From assembly GCF_014269285.1 (NCBI RefSeq), contig NZ_JACOAF010000001.1, positions 1 through 64,000 on the forward strand: a stretch of DNA of 64,000 nt, in the 5' to 3' direction. This stretch comes from Rufibacter sediminis (GTDB lineage: Bacteria > Bacteroidota > Bacteroidia > Cytophagales > Hymenobacteraceae). Under the pieces are notes generated by a model. The model was not told the origin of the DNA. It did not search any database and was given only the letters and a program-made list of their open reading frames with translations. Positions 54,653 through 63,099 of this stretch are shown in pieces; within the stretch, counting starts at the first letter, position 1, and each line of letters begins with the position of its first letter. The position numbers were made by a program, and so were the translations under genes.

Positions 54653-55432
54653 TTACTGGGGAAGGATGCGTTTGATAATGCGGAGTTTATGGGAGTAGCG
54701 CTTGCGCTCGCGGTTGTAGATGCCGTGGTGGTCCAGTTGGTCCAGGCGCACTTCGCCGGAGGCATGAATGATCTGCTGATTTTCCAGCACCAGCCCCACA
54801 TGCACAATGCGGCCTTCCTCATTGTCAAAGAAAGCGACATCGCCGGGTCGGGTCTGGCTCACGAAATGCACCTCGCGCCCGTGCTCCACCTGCTGGTAGG
54901 CATCGCGCCGAAGTTGGTAGCCGCATACGCTGTAGACCTGCTGCACAAACCCGGAGCAGTCAATCCCGAAAATGGACTTGCCGCCCCACAGATACGGAGC
55001 CCGCAGGAACTGAAGCGCGATTTTCTGCAAGGTATTCTCGCGGTATGGCAAGGCGGGGTTTGACGCGCGGCCGTTGTACAACAGCCGTTCCTCCCCTACC
55101 CTTATGCTCATGCCGTCAAAGAACGGGAGCACGCTGCCCAAGCCAATGGGGGTGACCGCATCATGGCTGCTCACCGTCTGCACCAGGTCCATGGAACGGG
55201 CGTGTGGGGTGCCCTGCCACTCCTGGAAATACCCATCGGTGACCGCGAAGTGTTGCTTGAGATCGATCCAGCCTTCATAATCATCGGGAGCGTTCCGGAT
55301 CTGAATCCACTTTTCCTGCGTCTGCAGCACCTCATAACATTCCCCGAACACCAGTTGGGTGATCTGTTCGCTTCTGTCAGAGGGTTCCCGGCGCACCGGC
55401 ACCAAGCTCAATTTGCAAATCCCGAAGTTCAA
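54653..55432 (-). CDS. SH3-domain NlpC/P60 murein peptidase
   Basis: A 259-residue protein without a visible signal peptide, starting MNFGICKLSLVPVRREPSDR. Two bacterial SH3-type domains (residues ~1-75 and 75-125) are followed by a C40 domain with the catalytic cysteine in FGIDCSGFVQQVY, the histidine in IVHVGLVL and a third polar residue in IIHASG. This matches the gamma-D-Glu-L-Lys/mDAP endopeptidase layout used in cytoplasmic murein recycling (YkfC-like). That is interesting because a dipeptide epimerase, the next enzyme of that pathway, lies at 60.9 kb. Confidence 0.9.
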   Translation of the reverse strand: MNFGICKLSLVPVRREPSDRSEQITQLVFGECYEVLQTQEKWIQIRNAPDDYEGWIDLKQHFAVTDGYFQEWQGTPHARSMDLVQTVSSHDAVTPIGLGSVLPFFDGMSIRVGEERLLYNGRASNPALPYRENTLQKIALQFLRAPYLWGGKSIFGIDCSGFVQQVYSVCGYQLRRDAYQQVEHGREVHFVSQTRPGDVAFFDNEEGRIVHVGLVLENQQIIHASGEVRLDQLDHHGIYNRERKRYSHKLRIIKRILPQ

Positions 55433-55490
55433 TGTGTTGCTGTGCTAATTGGAAAATGTGCTGATGGGCGCAGGACAGACCTGCCCTACT

Positions 55491-55523
55491 TTGAGGCCGT
55501 TTTGTGAAAAAGGGGCGTAAAAC
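55491..55523. repeat. Palindromic repeat, asymmetric copy
   Basis: TTTGAGGCCGTTTTGTG then AAAAAGGGGCGTAAAAC, ending four bases before the smpB stop codon. Next to it at 55436-55470 is a remnant of the GTGCTAAT octamer repeat. Confidence 0.6.
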
Positions 55524-55526
55524 GGG

Positions 55527-56000
55527 TTAGTAGCGCTCGCGGGCCATTTCGCGTTTCACGTCGCGCTCCTTGATGTCTTCGCGTTTATCAAAGAGTTTCT
55601 TCCCCTTGGCCAGCGCGATGTCCACTTTGGCGAAACCCCGCTCGGAGATGAACAGCCGCGTGGGGATGATGGTCACGCCCTGCTCCTGCGCGCCTTCCTT
55701 GAGTTGCTTCAGCTCGCGCTTGTTCAGCAGCAGCTTGCGGTCACGGGTGGGTTCATGGTTGTAGTGCGTGCCCTCGGTGTATTTGGAGATGGTGATCTGA
55801 TGCAGAAACAGTTCATTTCCGTGGAAGGTGCAGTACCCGTCTGAGAGGTTCACCTTTCCTTCCCGAATGGATTTGATCTCGGTGCCGCGCAGCATGATGC
55901 CGGCGGTGTACTTCACTAGAAACTGGTACTCATAGGAGGCCCGCCGGTTAGAGATGTTCACCGATTTCTGCAGCCTGTCTTTCTCTTTTGATTTCGCCAT
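55527..56000 (-). CDS. smpB: SsrA-binding protein SmpB
   Basis: A 157-residue protein of full length: NRRASYEYQFLVKYTAGIML, GTEIKSIREGKVNLSDGYC, LLLNKRELKQL and the C-terminal helix KGKKLFDKREDIKERD that sits in the mRNA channel. With tmRNA it rescues stalled ribosomes; the tmRNA gene is not in this window. It abuts the thioesterase gene, with no bases between that stop and this start. Confidence 0.97.
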   Translation of the reverse strand: MAKSKEKDRLQKSVNISNRRASYEYQFLVKYTAGIMLRGTEIKSIREGKVNLSDGYCTFHGNELFLHQITISKYTEGTHYNHEPTRDRKLLLNKRELKQLKEGAQEQGVTIIPTRLFISERGFAKVDIALAKGKKLFDKREDIKERDVKREMARERY

Positions 56001-56396
56001 TTAGTTTCTACTGTTCTTCAAAAGTCGGTGGATCTTCTCTTTTTTCAAAATTTTTTGACCGGTTTGCCCGGTGGCCACCAGCCGTTCACCGGCCTTTACG
56101 GATATGGTGCAGCGTAGTTCATTCTGGTGCAGGGTGTTGTAGGTGGCCTCAATTTCCAGCGTCTCCCCCGCAAACGCCGGGGCGTGGTGGTCAATGTGGA
56201 GCATGGTGCCGATGCCTTCCTCGTCGGGGTCCTTCATTTCCAGCACGAACAGCCGCGAGGCCCACTCCATGGCCTGCGCTAGCGCGAAGGTGGAGCAGAC
56301 CGGGTGCACCAGCCCTGCCTCAAACCGGGCGAAATCCGCTTCGGTGACTACTTTCTGGCAACTTTTGGTATTTCCCTCCTGAAACGGGTTTCGCAT
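56001..56396 (-). CDS. Hotdog-fold thioesterase family protein
   Basis: A 131-residue single hotdog domain. VHPVCSTFALAQAMEWASRL forms the N-terminal and long hot-dog helix, then MLHIDHHAPAFAGETLEIEATY and VKAGERLVATGQTGQKIL. The order resembles the FlK-like thioesterase group, which hydrolyses acyl-CoA, but no clear acidic catalytic residue is evident. Its stop is followed directly by the smpB ATG, so the two are translationally linked. Confidence 0.8.
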   Translation of the reverse strand: MRNPFQEGNTKSCQKVVTEADFARFEAGLVHPVCSTFALAQAMEWASRLFVLEMKDPDEEGIGTMLHIDHHAPAFAGETLEIEATYNTLHQNELRCTISVKAGERLVATGQTGQKILKKEKIHRLLKNSRN

Positions 56397-56471
56397 ATTT
56401 GATCGGTTTGCACGAAGTTCAAGAATTTCTACGCATATTCAACCCCATCCGACTACCAATCCTATCCTCCT

Positions 56472-57740
56472 ATGAAAATGTCTTTGCTGGGTATGGGCCT
56501 GCTCCTCTTAGGCTCCACCCTCGCCTCGGCCCAATCCAAACCCGACAAGTTCCTCGCGCAACTACTGGAAAAGCACACCGAGAAGTTCAAAACCCTGCTG
56601 GAGCAACCCGAGAAGTACCGCATCCAGATTCTCTACACCCAGATAAACCGCGACAAAAACAACACGCCCTCTTTCAAGACCTTCGCCTACCGGGTGAACG
56701 CCCAGGAATACTTCAACCCGGCCAGTACGGTGAAATTGCCGGGCTTGCTCATGGCACTGGAAAAGGTTAACACGTTAATGGTGCCCGGCCTCACCAAAGA
56801 AACCACCATGCTCACTGACAGCGCCTACGCCGGACAAACCAAAGTGCTGGAAGACACCTCCTCGGCCAGCGGATTTCCGTCCATTGCGCACTACATTAAG
56901 AAAATCCTGGTCACCAGTGACAACGATGCCTACAACCGGCTCTATGAGTTCGTGGGCCAGGAACCGTTGAACGAAGGCCTGAAAGCGAAAGGCTATTCCA
57001 GTCTGCGGCTGCCCATCCGGCTGGCCACGTTCCTGCCCATCGAGCTGGACCAGTACACCAACCCAATGCGATTTATCCAGAACGGGCAGGTGGTGTACCA
57101 GCAAGGCCTGGTGAAAAGCGGCAAAAGTTACCAAAATCCCACCCCTATTCTCATGGGCAAAGGCAACATGACCAATGACGATGTACTGGTGATGGAGCCC
57201 CGCGATTTTGCGTTTTCCAACACCTTCGCCCTGGAAGACCAGCACCTGATGCTACGTGCCATCCTTTTCCCGGAAACAGTGCCGGCCAAAAACCGTTTCA
57301 ACCTGACACCCGATGATTACCGATTTGTGTACCAGTACATGTCCCAGCTGCCCCGCGAGACGGCGTACCCACGCTATTCTGAAAAAGAATACCCCGATGC
57401 CTTTGTCAAGTACCTGCTTTACGGTGGCCCCACCCGTACGGAGAGAATCCCGGGCAACATCCGGATCTTCAACAAAATCGGTCAGTCGTTCGGCTTCCTC
57501 ACGGACAACGCCTACGTGGTGGACTTTGAGCACAACGTGGAGTTTATGCTGAGCGCCACCGTGCACGTGAACGAAGACGGCATTTACAACGATGGCAAAT
57601 ATGAGTATGACGCCATCGGGTTCCCCTTCCTCCGCGATTTAGGCCAGGTGGTTTACAACTACGAACTGCAACGCAAAAAGAAGCACCAACCCGACCTGAG
57701 CCGTTTTAAGCTCGTTTATGACAAACCCGCCCAAAACTGA
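56472..57740 (+). CDS. Secreted class-A beta-lactamase-like serine hydrolase
   Basis: A 422-residue protein with a signal peptide (MKMSLLGMGLLLLGSTLASA). The nucleophile motif is FNPASTVKLPGLL (S-x-x-K), with the SDN motif in VTSDNDAYNRLY; the third motif may be FNKIGQSFG. The protein is much longer than class A beta-lactamases because of an insertion after the SDN motif. The substrate is unknown; it may be a peptidase of the penicillin-binding type. There is no evidence for antibiotic resistance. Confidence 0.82.
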   Translation: MKMSLLGMGLLLLGSTLASAQSKPDKFLAQLLEKHTEKFKTLLEQPEKYRIQILYTQINRDKNNTPSFKTFAYRVNAQEYFNPASTVKLPGLLMALEKVNTLMVPGLTKETTMLTDSAYAGQTKVLEDTSSASGFPSIAHYIKKILVTSDNDAYNRLYEFVGQEPLNEGLKAKGYSSLRLPIRLATFLPIELDQYTNPMRFIQNGQVVYQQGLVKSGKSYQNPTPILMGKGNMTNDDVLVMEPRDFAFSNTFALEDQHLMLRAILFPETVPAKNRFNLTPDDYRFVYQYMSQLPRETAYPRYSEKEYPDAFVKYLLYGGPTRTERIPGNIRIFNKIGQSFGFLTDNAYVVDFEHNVEFMLSATVHVNEDGIYNDGKYEYDAIGFPFLRDLGQVVYNYELQRKKKHQPDLSRFKLVYDKPAQN

Positions 57741-57750
57741 CGTAAACCAA

Positions 57751-57785
57751 AACGGCCCCAGTCTGAAGATCAGGCTGGGGCCGTT
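57751..57785. terminator. Bidirectional terminator between convergent genes
   Basis: Perfect 11-bp stem AACGGCCCCAG / CTGGGGCCGTT with inner TCTGA/TCAGG pairing, just after the serine hydrolase stop. Confidence 0.85.
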
Positions 57786-57805
57786 CCGTTATAGATAAAT
57801 GCCTT

Positions 57806-58042
57806 TTAGCGGCTGCCGGTAGAGCTGCCGTCTACGTCGCCGCCGTCTTCCACGCTGATGTTGCCTCTTCGGCCGCTGGCGCTTTTCACCACGCCCGGGC
57901 TGTCTTCAATGTAGCTCGGGTCATCGTTCACATCGGTTGGCAACGGCAGTTTGCCTACTGCTTCTGGCACGCGGCCCGGCTCGGCCTGGTTACTTACGTT
58001 GTCTTGGCTGTTGTTCAGGTTTTTATTTTTCTCGTTATCCAT
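57806..58042 (-). CDS. Small acidic, probably disordered protein
   Basis: A 78-residue protein, rich in Asn, Asp, Ser, Gly and Pro and almost without hydrophobic residues (MDNEKNKNLNNSQDNVSNQA at the start, DGGDVDGSSTGSR at the end). It has no signal peptide and no domain. Small disordered acidic proteins of this kind are common in Hymenobacteraceae. The frame is supported by its bounded position between a terminator and a divergent spacer. Confidence 0.55.
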   Translation of the reverse strand: MDNEKNKNLNNSQDNVSNQAEPGRVPEAVGKLPLPTDVNDDPSYIEDSPGVVKSASGRRGNISVEDGGDVDGSSTGSR

Positions 58043-58147
58043 GGTCCGTTCAGTTTATGTGATTACTCTTCCTGTAAATACGGAGATTCCCCGGAACGGA
58101 TACCGCCGCTCGCCAGAAAGAAGGCGGAAGTCCTATGAAAGGCACGT

Positions 58148-58183
58148 GTTTTAAGGCCGATTCTGGTAAAACAAGCTTAAAAC
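58148..58183. repeat. Intergenic palindromic repeat, decayed
   Basis: GTTTTAAGGCCGATTCT then AAAACAAGCTTAAAAC. Confidence 0.5.
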
Positions 58184-58261
58184 AGCATGGCGTTCTTTCC
58201 TCAATTCTTCCTATCCTGAGAGCCGAAATCATCTTACCCTGAAAGCGGAGAGCTGTTTTCT

Positions 58262-59254
58262 TTACTTCAAGGGAAGCGCCTGCCCAATGGCCAATACCTG
58301 CAGTTTACCCGGAATTTCCCCCTCGGCCTCCATTTTCCTCAGCCAGCGCACCGGCTCACCCATGGGCTCATCAGACAAATCAAATGTGCCGTAGTGCATG
58401 GGCACCAGCGTGCCGCCCTGCAAATCTTTAAAGGCCTGCACCGCCTCGGCCGGATTGGTGTGGCTGGGCTGCATAATAAACGCCGGGTTATAGGCCCCCA
58501 CGCCTAACAGACACGTGTCAATCTGGGGGAATAGCTTCTGAATCTCCTTGAAATGCTGGTCGTAGCCAGAATCGGCCCCGAAATAGAGCGTGTGTTCTGG
58601 GGTCTGAAGCATAAAACTGCCCCAAAGAATCTGGTTGTTGTCCGTGAGGCCGCGTTTGTGCCAGTGGAAAGCCGGTAAGTAATAGACCTTGGGTTGGTTC
58701 TCCCGCAGTTGGTATTGCTGGTACCAACCCGCCTCCTGCACGTCAATGCCCGGCAACCAGCTTTGGATCAGGTGCTTCATTTTCAAGGAGGTGAGTACCG
58801 TAAAGGAATGCGTTTTGCGCAGCGTCTTCAGGCTGTCCTTGTCACAGTGATCAAAATGACCGTGCGAGAGCAGCACGTAATCAAGGGGCGGCAGTTCACT
58901 GGGCTGCACCGGGAAAGGCACTTTCCGCTTGAGCATGGAAACGCCGAAGAACAGCGGATCGGTGAGGAACGTCACGCCGCCCAGCCGAATAAAAAAAGTC
59001 GCGTGTCCCAACCAGACCAACCCATCCTGCTGGCTGTTCAGAAACGCGCGCGGGTCCAGGACCTCGGGCAGCCACTTATCATTTTTCTTTTCGTCCTTCT
59101 GCGGATTGGTGGTCAGTTTCCATTTCAGGGCTAATAACATAGACTGGTTGCCCTGCCTGAACTGGTTCAGGAAACGGCCGTTCTGCAGCGCGTTGCCTTG
59201 CCAATCCGGGCGGATGATGGGAAGCGCTGGGTTCGATAAGAAGGTATCTGCCAT
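58262..59254 (-). CDS. MBL-fold metallohydrolase (NAPE-PLD/UlaG-like)
   Basis: A 330-residue protein. Strand-turn VWLGHATFFIRLGGVTFLTD is followed by the zinc motif LLSHGHFDHCDKDSL, and later ligands in FHWHKRG, YFGADSGYDQHF and PMHYGTFDLSDEP. The long-chain layout matches the bacterial relatives of N-acylphosphatidylethanolamine phospholipase D and UlaG lactonase. The substrate is unknown. Two zinc sites seem complete. It is a monocistronic gene. Confidence 0.9.
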   Translation of the reverse strand: MADTFLSNPALPIIRPDWQGNALQNGRFLNQFRQGNQSMLLALKWKLTTNPQKDEKKNDKWLPEVLDPRAFLNSQQDGLVWLGHATFFIRLGGVTFLTDPLFFGVSMLKRKVPFPVQPSELPPLDYVLLSHGHFDHCDKDSLKTLRKTHSFTVLTSLKMKHLIQSWLPGIDVQEAGWYQQYQLRENQPKVYYLPAFHWHKRGLTDNNQILWGSFMLQTPEHTLYFGADSGYDQHFKEIQKLFPQIDTCLLGVGAYNPAFIMQPSHTNPAEAVQAFKDLQGGTLVPMHYGTFDLSDEPMGEPVRWLRKMEAEGEIPGKLQVLAIGQALPLK

Positions 59255-59380
59255 GAGGTTTGAGCATCAAAGAAATAGCCGAGCGGAAAACGCCCGCTGA
59301 AAAGTACACCAATATCGGCTAGGATCAATACGGGATTTCTGGAGCCGAATCCATCCACCTTGGCTTCTGTAGCCAATTCT

Positions 59381-59422
59381 AAAACAGAGCGGGCTTCCTG
59401 GTCAGGAAGCCCGCTCTGTTTT
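59381..59422. terminator. Strong hairpin upstream of the MBL-fold gene
   Basis: Perfect 20-bp stem AAAACAGAGCGGGCTTCCTG / mirror with a two-base loop. It lies downstream of the SpmAB-like gene on the minus strand. A repeat-family copy overlaps its right end (59418-59453). Confidence 0.88.
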
Positions 59423-59481
59423 AGGCGTGTTTTAAAGAAAGTAGCCGTTAAACGACCTCTTCGTTTCTGGGCGTGAAAGCT

Positions 59482-59518
59482 GTTTTAAGCCTGATTTTCA
59501 GAAACCAGCCTCTAAACG
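59482..59518. repeat. Intergenic palindromic repeat
   Basis: GTTTTAAGCCTGATTTTC then GAAACCAGCCTCTAAACG, ending four bases from the SpmAB-like stop codon. Confidence 0.6.
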
Positions 59519-59522
59519 CTTC

Positions 59523-60755
59523 TTAATGGAAGAACAGGTACGCCAGCGTGATGGCCGCAATCACCCCGAACAAATCGGCGATGAGGCCGCAGACCAGCGC
59601 GTAGCGCGTTTTCCGGATACCCACCGAGCCGAAGTACACGGCCAGAATATAGAACGTGGTCTCCGTAGAACCCTGGATGGTGGAGGCCACCCGGGCCACG
59701 AAAGAATCAGCGCCGTAGGTTTGCATGGCTTCCACCATCAGGCCGCGGGCCCCGCTGCCGCTCAGGGGTTTCATGAAAGCAACCGGAAGCGCCGGCACAA
59801 AATCGGTGTTCATGCCCATGAGCGCAAACAACTGTCCCAGGCCATTCACAATCAGATCCAGCGCGCCAGACACCCGGAACACGCCTACCGCCACCAGAAT
59901 GGCGATGAGGTACGGAATAATGGTAATGGCCACCGAGAAACCTTCCTTCGCGCCTTCGATAAAAGCCTCGTAGACGTTCACCTTCCGGATGAGCGCCAGG
60001 CCAATAAAGGAGACAATGATGGTAAACAGAATCACATTGCTGGCCACCGTGGAGATGGTGCCAATCTGCTCCTGCGAGATGGTGGAGAAATAGTAGATCA
60101 ACGCCCCGATAAGCAAAATCAAGGTTCCCAGGTACGCCAGCACCACCTTGTCAAACAGGTTAATTCGCTGGTAAAGGGCCACGGAAACCAAGCCCGCTAA
60201 GGTAGAGAAAAAAGTAGCCAGCAGAATAGGAATAAAGATATCCGAGGGATCGGCGGCGCCCATCTGCGCCCTAAATACCATGATGCTGATGGGAATGATG
60301 GTCAGCCCCGAGGCGTTGAGCACCAGGAACATGATCTGCGCGTTGGAGGCGGTCTCCTTCTCAGGGTTCAGCTCCTGCATCTCTTTCATAGCCTTCAAAC
60401 CCAGCGGCGTGGCGGCGTTGTCCAGCCCCAGCATGTTGGCCGAGAAGTTCATCAGAATAGAGCCGAATACCGGGTGATTCCTGGGAATCTCGGGGAAAAG
60501 ACGGTTAAAAAAAGGACCAACCGCTTTGGCGAACAGCGCGATGATGCCGCCCCGCTCCCCTACTTTCATGAGGCCCAACCACAGGGTCATGACGCCGGTC
60601 AAGCCCAAAGATATCTCGAAACCGGTTTTGGCGTTGTCAAACGTACTAGCCACCAGCTTCTGGAAGATCTCTACGTCCTGGAAAAAGATGAGCTTGAAGA
60701 GCGCAATGCAGAAGGCGATCAGGAAAAACGCCGCCCACAGATAATTTAAAACCAT
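59523..60755 (-). CDS. Nucleoside-recognition (Gate) domain membrane protein, SpmAB-like
   Basis: A 410-residue membrane protein made of two Gate-domain halves. The first half carries FSANMLGLDNAATPLGLKAM and the second FMKPLSGSGARGLMVEAM and STIQGSTETTFYILAVYFGS. These are the signatures of spore maturation proteins A and B, here in one chain. The organism lineage does not sporulate, so the role must be different; transport of a nucleoside or peptide has been suggested for the family. It lies 111 bases downstream of no gene on its strand except the epimerase unit, which converges by read-through only. Confidence 0.88.
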   Translation of the reverse strand: MVLNYLWAAFFLIAFCIALFKLIFFQDVEIFQKLVASTFDNAKTGFEISLGLTGVMTLWLGLMKVGERGGIIALFAKAVGPFFNRLFPEIPRNHPVFGSILMNFSANMLGLDNAATPLGLKAMKEMQELNPEKETASNAQIMFLVLNASGLTIIPISIMVFRAQMGAADPSDIFIPILLATFFSTLAGLVSVALYQRINLFDKVVLAYLGTLILLIGALIYYFSTISQEQIGTISTVASNVILFTIIVSFIGLALIRKVNVYEAFIEGAKEGFSVAITIIPYLIAILVAVGVFRVSGALDLIVNGLGQLFALMGMNTDFVPALPVAFMKPLSGSGARGLMVEAMQTYGADSFVARVASTIQGSTETTFYILAVYFGSVGIRKTRYALVCGLIADLFGVIAAITLAYLFFH

Positions 60756-60812
60756 GTAAAAGGGTTTGTTAGGGTTGGATCGAAGCTGAAAGATACAAAG
60801 TCGACCTAGAAA

Positions 60813-60845
60813 AACCGCTGGCCTTACAGAAGAAGACCAGCGGTT
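60813..60845 (-). terminator. Terminator of the DUF1611-epimerase operon
   Basis: Stem AACCGCTGG / CCAGCGGTT, followed on the minus strand by TTTTTC. Confidence 0.8.
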
Positions 60846-60866
60846 GGGGAAATATTCTCAGTGGCG

Positions 60867-61934
60867 CTACAGCCGTTCCACGCCCAGGCCGGGTTTGCCG
60901 TTGGGGCGCATGATGCCGTTCTCCAGGATAAAACCACCCGAGACCACATCGCGGGCCAGGTCCAGGCTGCCGTCCAGGTCAATGTAGCGGGTGTTGGCGC
61001 AGGAAAACGCCGCGTGCAGGGCCGCCGTGATGCTGATGATGCTTTCATCGTTACAGCCCCACATCAGGTCAATGCCCGCCTGCTGCGCGATGGTGCCAAT
61101 CTGCCGGGCCGCGTGCACGCCGCCGCACTTCATCAGCTTGATGTTGTAGATGCCGCAGGCCCGCGGCGACTGGGCGAGTTGAAACGCATGGGCCGGGGTT
61201 AGCAACGATTCATCGGCGGCCACCAGGTCTTTCACCGCGTCTGGCAATTCCCGCAGGTCATCAATCATGGGCGCGGGAAGCGGCTGCTCAATCAACTCAA
61301 TCTCCAGGGGTTGGGCCTGGGTGCAGAAGTTGGCCAGGTCATAGCTGGTCCAGCCCTGGTTCGCATCTATCCGGATGGTGACGTTCTGGCCGTGGGCTTC
61401 CCTGAGTTTCACCAGACGTTCCAAGTCCTGCTCCAGGGTCTCTCCTACTTTTACTTTCAGGTGCGTGAAGCCACGGCCTACGTATTCCTCGGCTTCGGCC
61501 AAGGTTTCCGCCACTGATTTTATCCCGATGGTGATGGACGTAGGCAACGCATCAAGTCGCTGCCCCAGAAAAGAAACCAGCGGCACATCTAAATACTTGG
61601 CGAACACATCGTGCAGGGCGATGTCCAGCGCGGCTCGGGCCGCCGGGTTGCGGGGCAGGCGCTGGGGCAATTCATCACAGAGCAACTGAAAACTGCGGAT
61701 GTCCTGGCCGATGAGCCAGTCCAATTGTTCGGGTTGGAGCACGGCCATGGTTTCGGAGAGCTTCTCGCCTACCACTTCGGTGCTGGGGTTTCCGGCTCCC
61801 AAACCGGTCAAGCCATTTTCAGTGACAATCTCCACCAGCACGTTCTCCACGGCAGAAACGGTCTTAAAGGCGATGGTATACGGGCGGGTTAAGTCCAGAT
61901 TGGCTTTCCAGACATTGATTTCCTTTATCTTCAT
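60867..61934 (-). CDS. Dipeptide epimerase (L-Ala-D/L-Glu type), enolase superfamily
   Basis: A 355-residue protein. Seen: capping domain NVLVEIVTENGLTGLGAG, the K-x-K acid/base in FTHLKVKVGETLEQD, the metal ligands in IRIDANQGWTS, ELIEQPL and LVAADESL, and the second-lysine region IKLMKCGG. The specificity-determining 2xD region fits the dipeptide-epimerase group. It turns L-Ala-D-Glu from murein recycling into L-Ala-L-Glu for use as nutrient. It overlaps the DUF1611 gene by four bases (ATGA) and is thus translationally coupled. Confidence 0.94.
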   Translation of the reverse strand: MKIKEINVWKANLDLTRPYTIAFKTVSAVENVLVEIVTENGLTGLGAGNPSTEVVGEKLSETMAVLQPEQLDWLIGQDIRSFQLLCDELPQRLPRNPAARAALDIALHDVFAKYLDVPLVSFLGQRLDALPTSITIGIKSVAETLAEAEEYVGRGFTHLKVKVGETLEQDLERLVKLREAHGQNVTIRIDANQGWTSYDLANFCTQAQPLEIELIEQPLPAPMIDDLRELPDAVKDLVAADESLLTPAHAFQLAQSPRACGIYNIKLMKCGGVHAARQIGTIAQQAGIDLMWGCNDESIISITAALHAAFSCANTRYIDLDGSLDLARDVVSGGFILENGIMRPNGKPGLGVERL

Positions 61935-63007
61935 ACCGCAGCCGCTCCTTCTTTGGCCAGCACCTGCTTCACCAAGTCAATGATGGAATCCACACCTTCT
62001 TCCAGCGGAAGAATGACTGGCAAACCCAGCTCCTCCTGGTACTGTCTCTGGTAAGCGCGGGCCTGTTCTAAGGTAAGACCGGCGGTATTCAACGTCACGG
62101 CCAAGACTTTAGCGCCGTACAGTTCTATCAACTGAATCTCAGTGGATAGCGGCGGTATCTTGAACCCGAGAACTTCATTATCATCAAAGTACACGCGGGC
62201 GGGGGCGTGTTGCAGCACCACGTACTTCACCTGCCCCGACACCAGATATTCAGACCCGCAGGGGCCACTTGGGTTGCGCAAAGCGGCCTGGCCTTCCACA
62301 AAAAAGACATCGGGTTGGTGTTCTTCATAGCTGGAAACAATGGCGTGCTCCAGTTCTCCGGAGACAAAGTCATTGTAGGTAGAGTCCAGGATGAAACCTT
62401 TGCCCCTGCCCTGCATCCAGCCGGTCTGGCCCGTGAAAATCATCTGAGCTTTGAGCCCGGCGGCCTCGGCGGCCTGGGTGAGCAGACGCGTGGTGGTTCG
62501 CTTGCCCATGCGCACATCGGTACCCAGCACGGCTACGCGCGGGGCCGGAACGTCTTTGATTTTGCCGGTCCAGAAATGCAGTTCGCTTTTGGGTTTGGGT
62601 TTGCGCACGTCAATCAACTGCACGCCGTGCTTTTGCGCCAGCGAAGCCAAATCGGGCATGTCGCTCAGGTATTCATGGAGGCCACTCACAATGTTCATTC
62701 CCTCCCCAATGGCCGCCTCAATGTCCTGCTTCATGCTGGCCGGTAATTTGCCACCCTTCGGGGCGATGCCCACCAGACAGTACTGCGCCGTTTCGGGGCT
62801 GTTTTTCAGAAAATCAACTAAATCTGCGTATACCGGGATGTTGCGGTTTTTTCCGTCTACGACTTCGCCGGCGTCTTGCCCGGCAGAGACCGCGTCAATG
62901 ACGCCAATGATGTTGAACCGCTCGGTGCCTCTGATGAGTCCGTGCGCGGTTTTGGCCGGATACTGGTGGAGTAATCCGTTGGTAAGGATAATGGCATTTC
63001 CGTCCAT
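61931..63007 (-). CDS. DUF1611 domain protein (P-loop-like)
   Basis: A 358-residue protein. Two parts are visible: an N-terminal Rossmann-like domain (to ~120, ending NIVSGLHEYLSD) and a C-terminal P-loop-like part with VAVLGTDVRMGKRTTTRLL, FFVEGQAALRNPSG and IELYGAKVLAVTLNT. DUF1611 is common next to dipeptide epimerases in Bacteroidota and has no proven function; the RMGKRTTT loop suggests nucleotide binding. Part of residues 66-74 is encoded by a half-copy of the intergenic repeat (62788-62813). It is the first gene of a two-gene operon. Confidence 0.9.
   Translation of the reverse strand: MDGNAIILTNGLLHQYPAKTAHGLIRGTERFNIIGVIDAVSAGQDAGEVVDGKNRNIPVYADLVDFLKNSPETAQYCLVGIAPKGGKLPASMKQDIEAAIGEGMNIVSGLHEYLSDMPDLASLAQKHGVQLIDVRKPKPKSELHFWTGKIKDVPAPRVAVLGTDVRMGKRTTTRLLTQAAEAAGLKAQMIFTGQTGWMQGRGKGFILDSTYNDFVSGELEHAIVSSYEEHQPDVFFVEGQAALRNPSGPCGSEYLVSGQVKYVVLQHAPARVYFDDNEVLGFKIPPLSTEIQLIELYGAKVLAVTLNTAGLTLEQARAYQRQYQEELGLPVILPLEEGVDSIIDLVKQVLAKEGAAAV
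62788..62813. repeat. Half-copy of the palindromic repeat inside a coding sequence
   Basis: Reads CCGTTTCGGGGCTGTTTTTC followed by AGAAAA, a near-exact match to the left arm and centre of the palindrome at 1-53. In frame it encodes FLKNSPETA of the DUF1611 protein. The mirror half is missing. Confidence 0.6.
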
Positions 63008-63053
63008 TGTTTGTTAGGGGTTTGGAAGAGGGTGAAGTAAAATAGAGCAACCT

Positions 63054-63089
63054 ATTTCAGGGCTGATTTCGGAAAACCAGTCCTGAAAC
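63054..63089. repeat. Intergenic palindromic repeat
   Basis: TTTCAGGGCTGATTTC then GGAAAACCAGTCCTGAAAC, nearly symmetric; follows the stop codon of the M14 peptidase gene and precedes DUF1611. Confidence 0.65.
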
Positions 63090-63099
63090 AGGCTTTGGA

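Noticed and set aside
56472-57740. Acquired beta-lactamase resistance gene
   Set aside because: Too long and too divergent from known resistance enzymes, embedded in conserved genes, with no mobile context.
59523-60755. Evidence for sporulation from SpmAB-like protein
   Set aside because: Gate-domain proteins are widespread in non-sporulating bacteria and no other sporulation gene is present.
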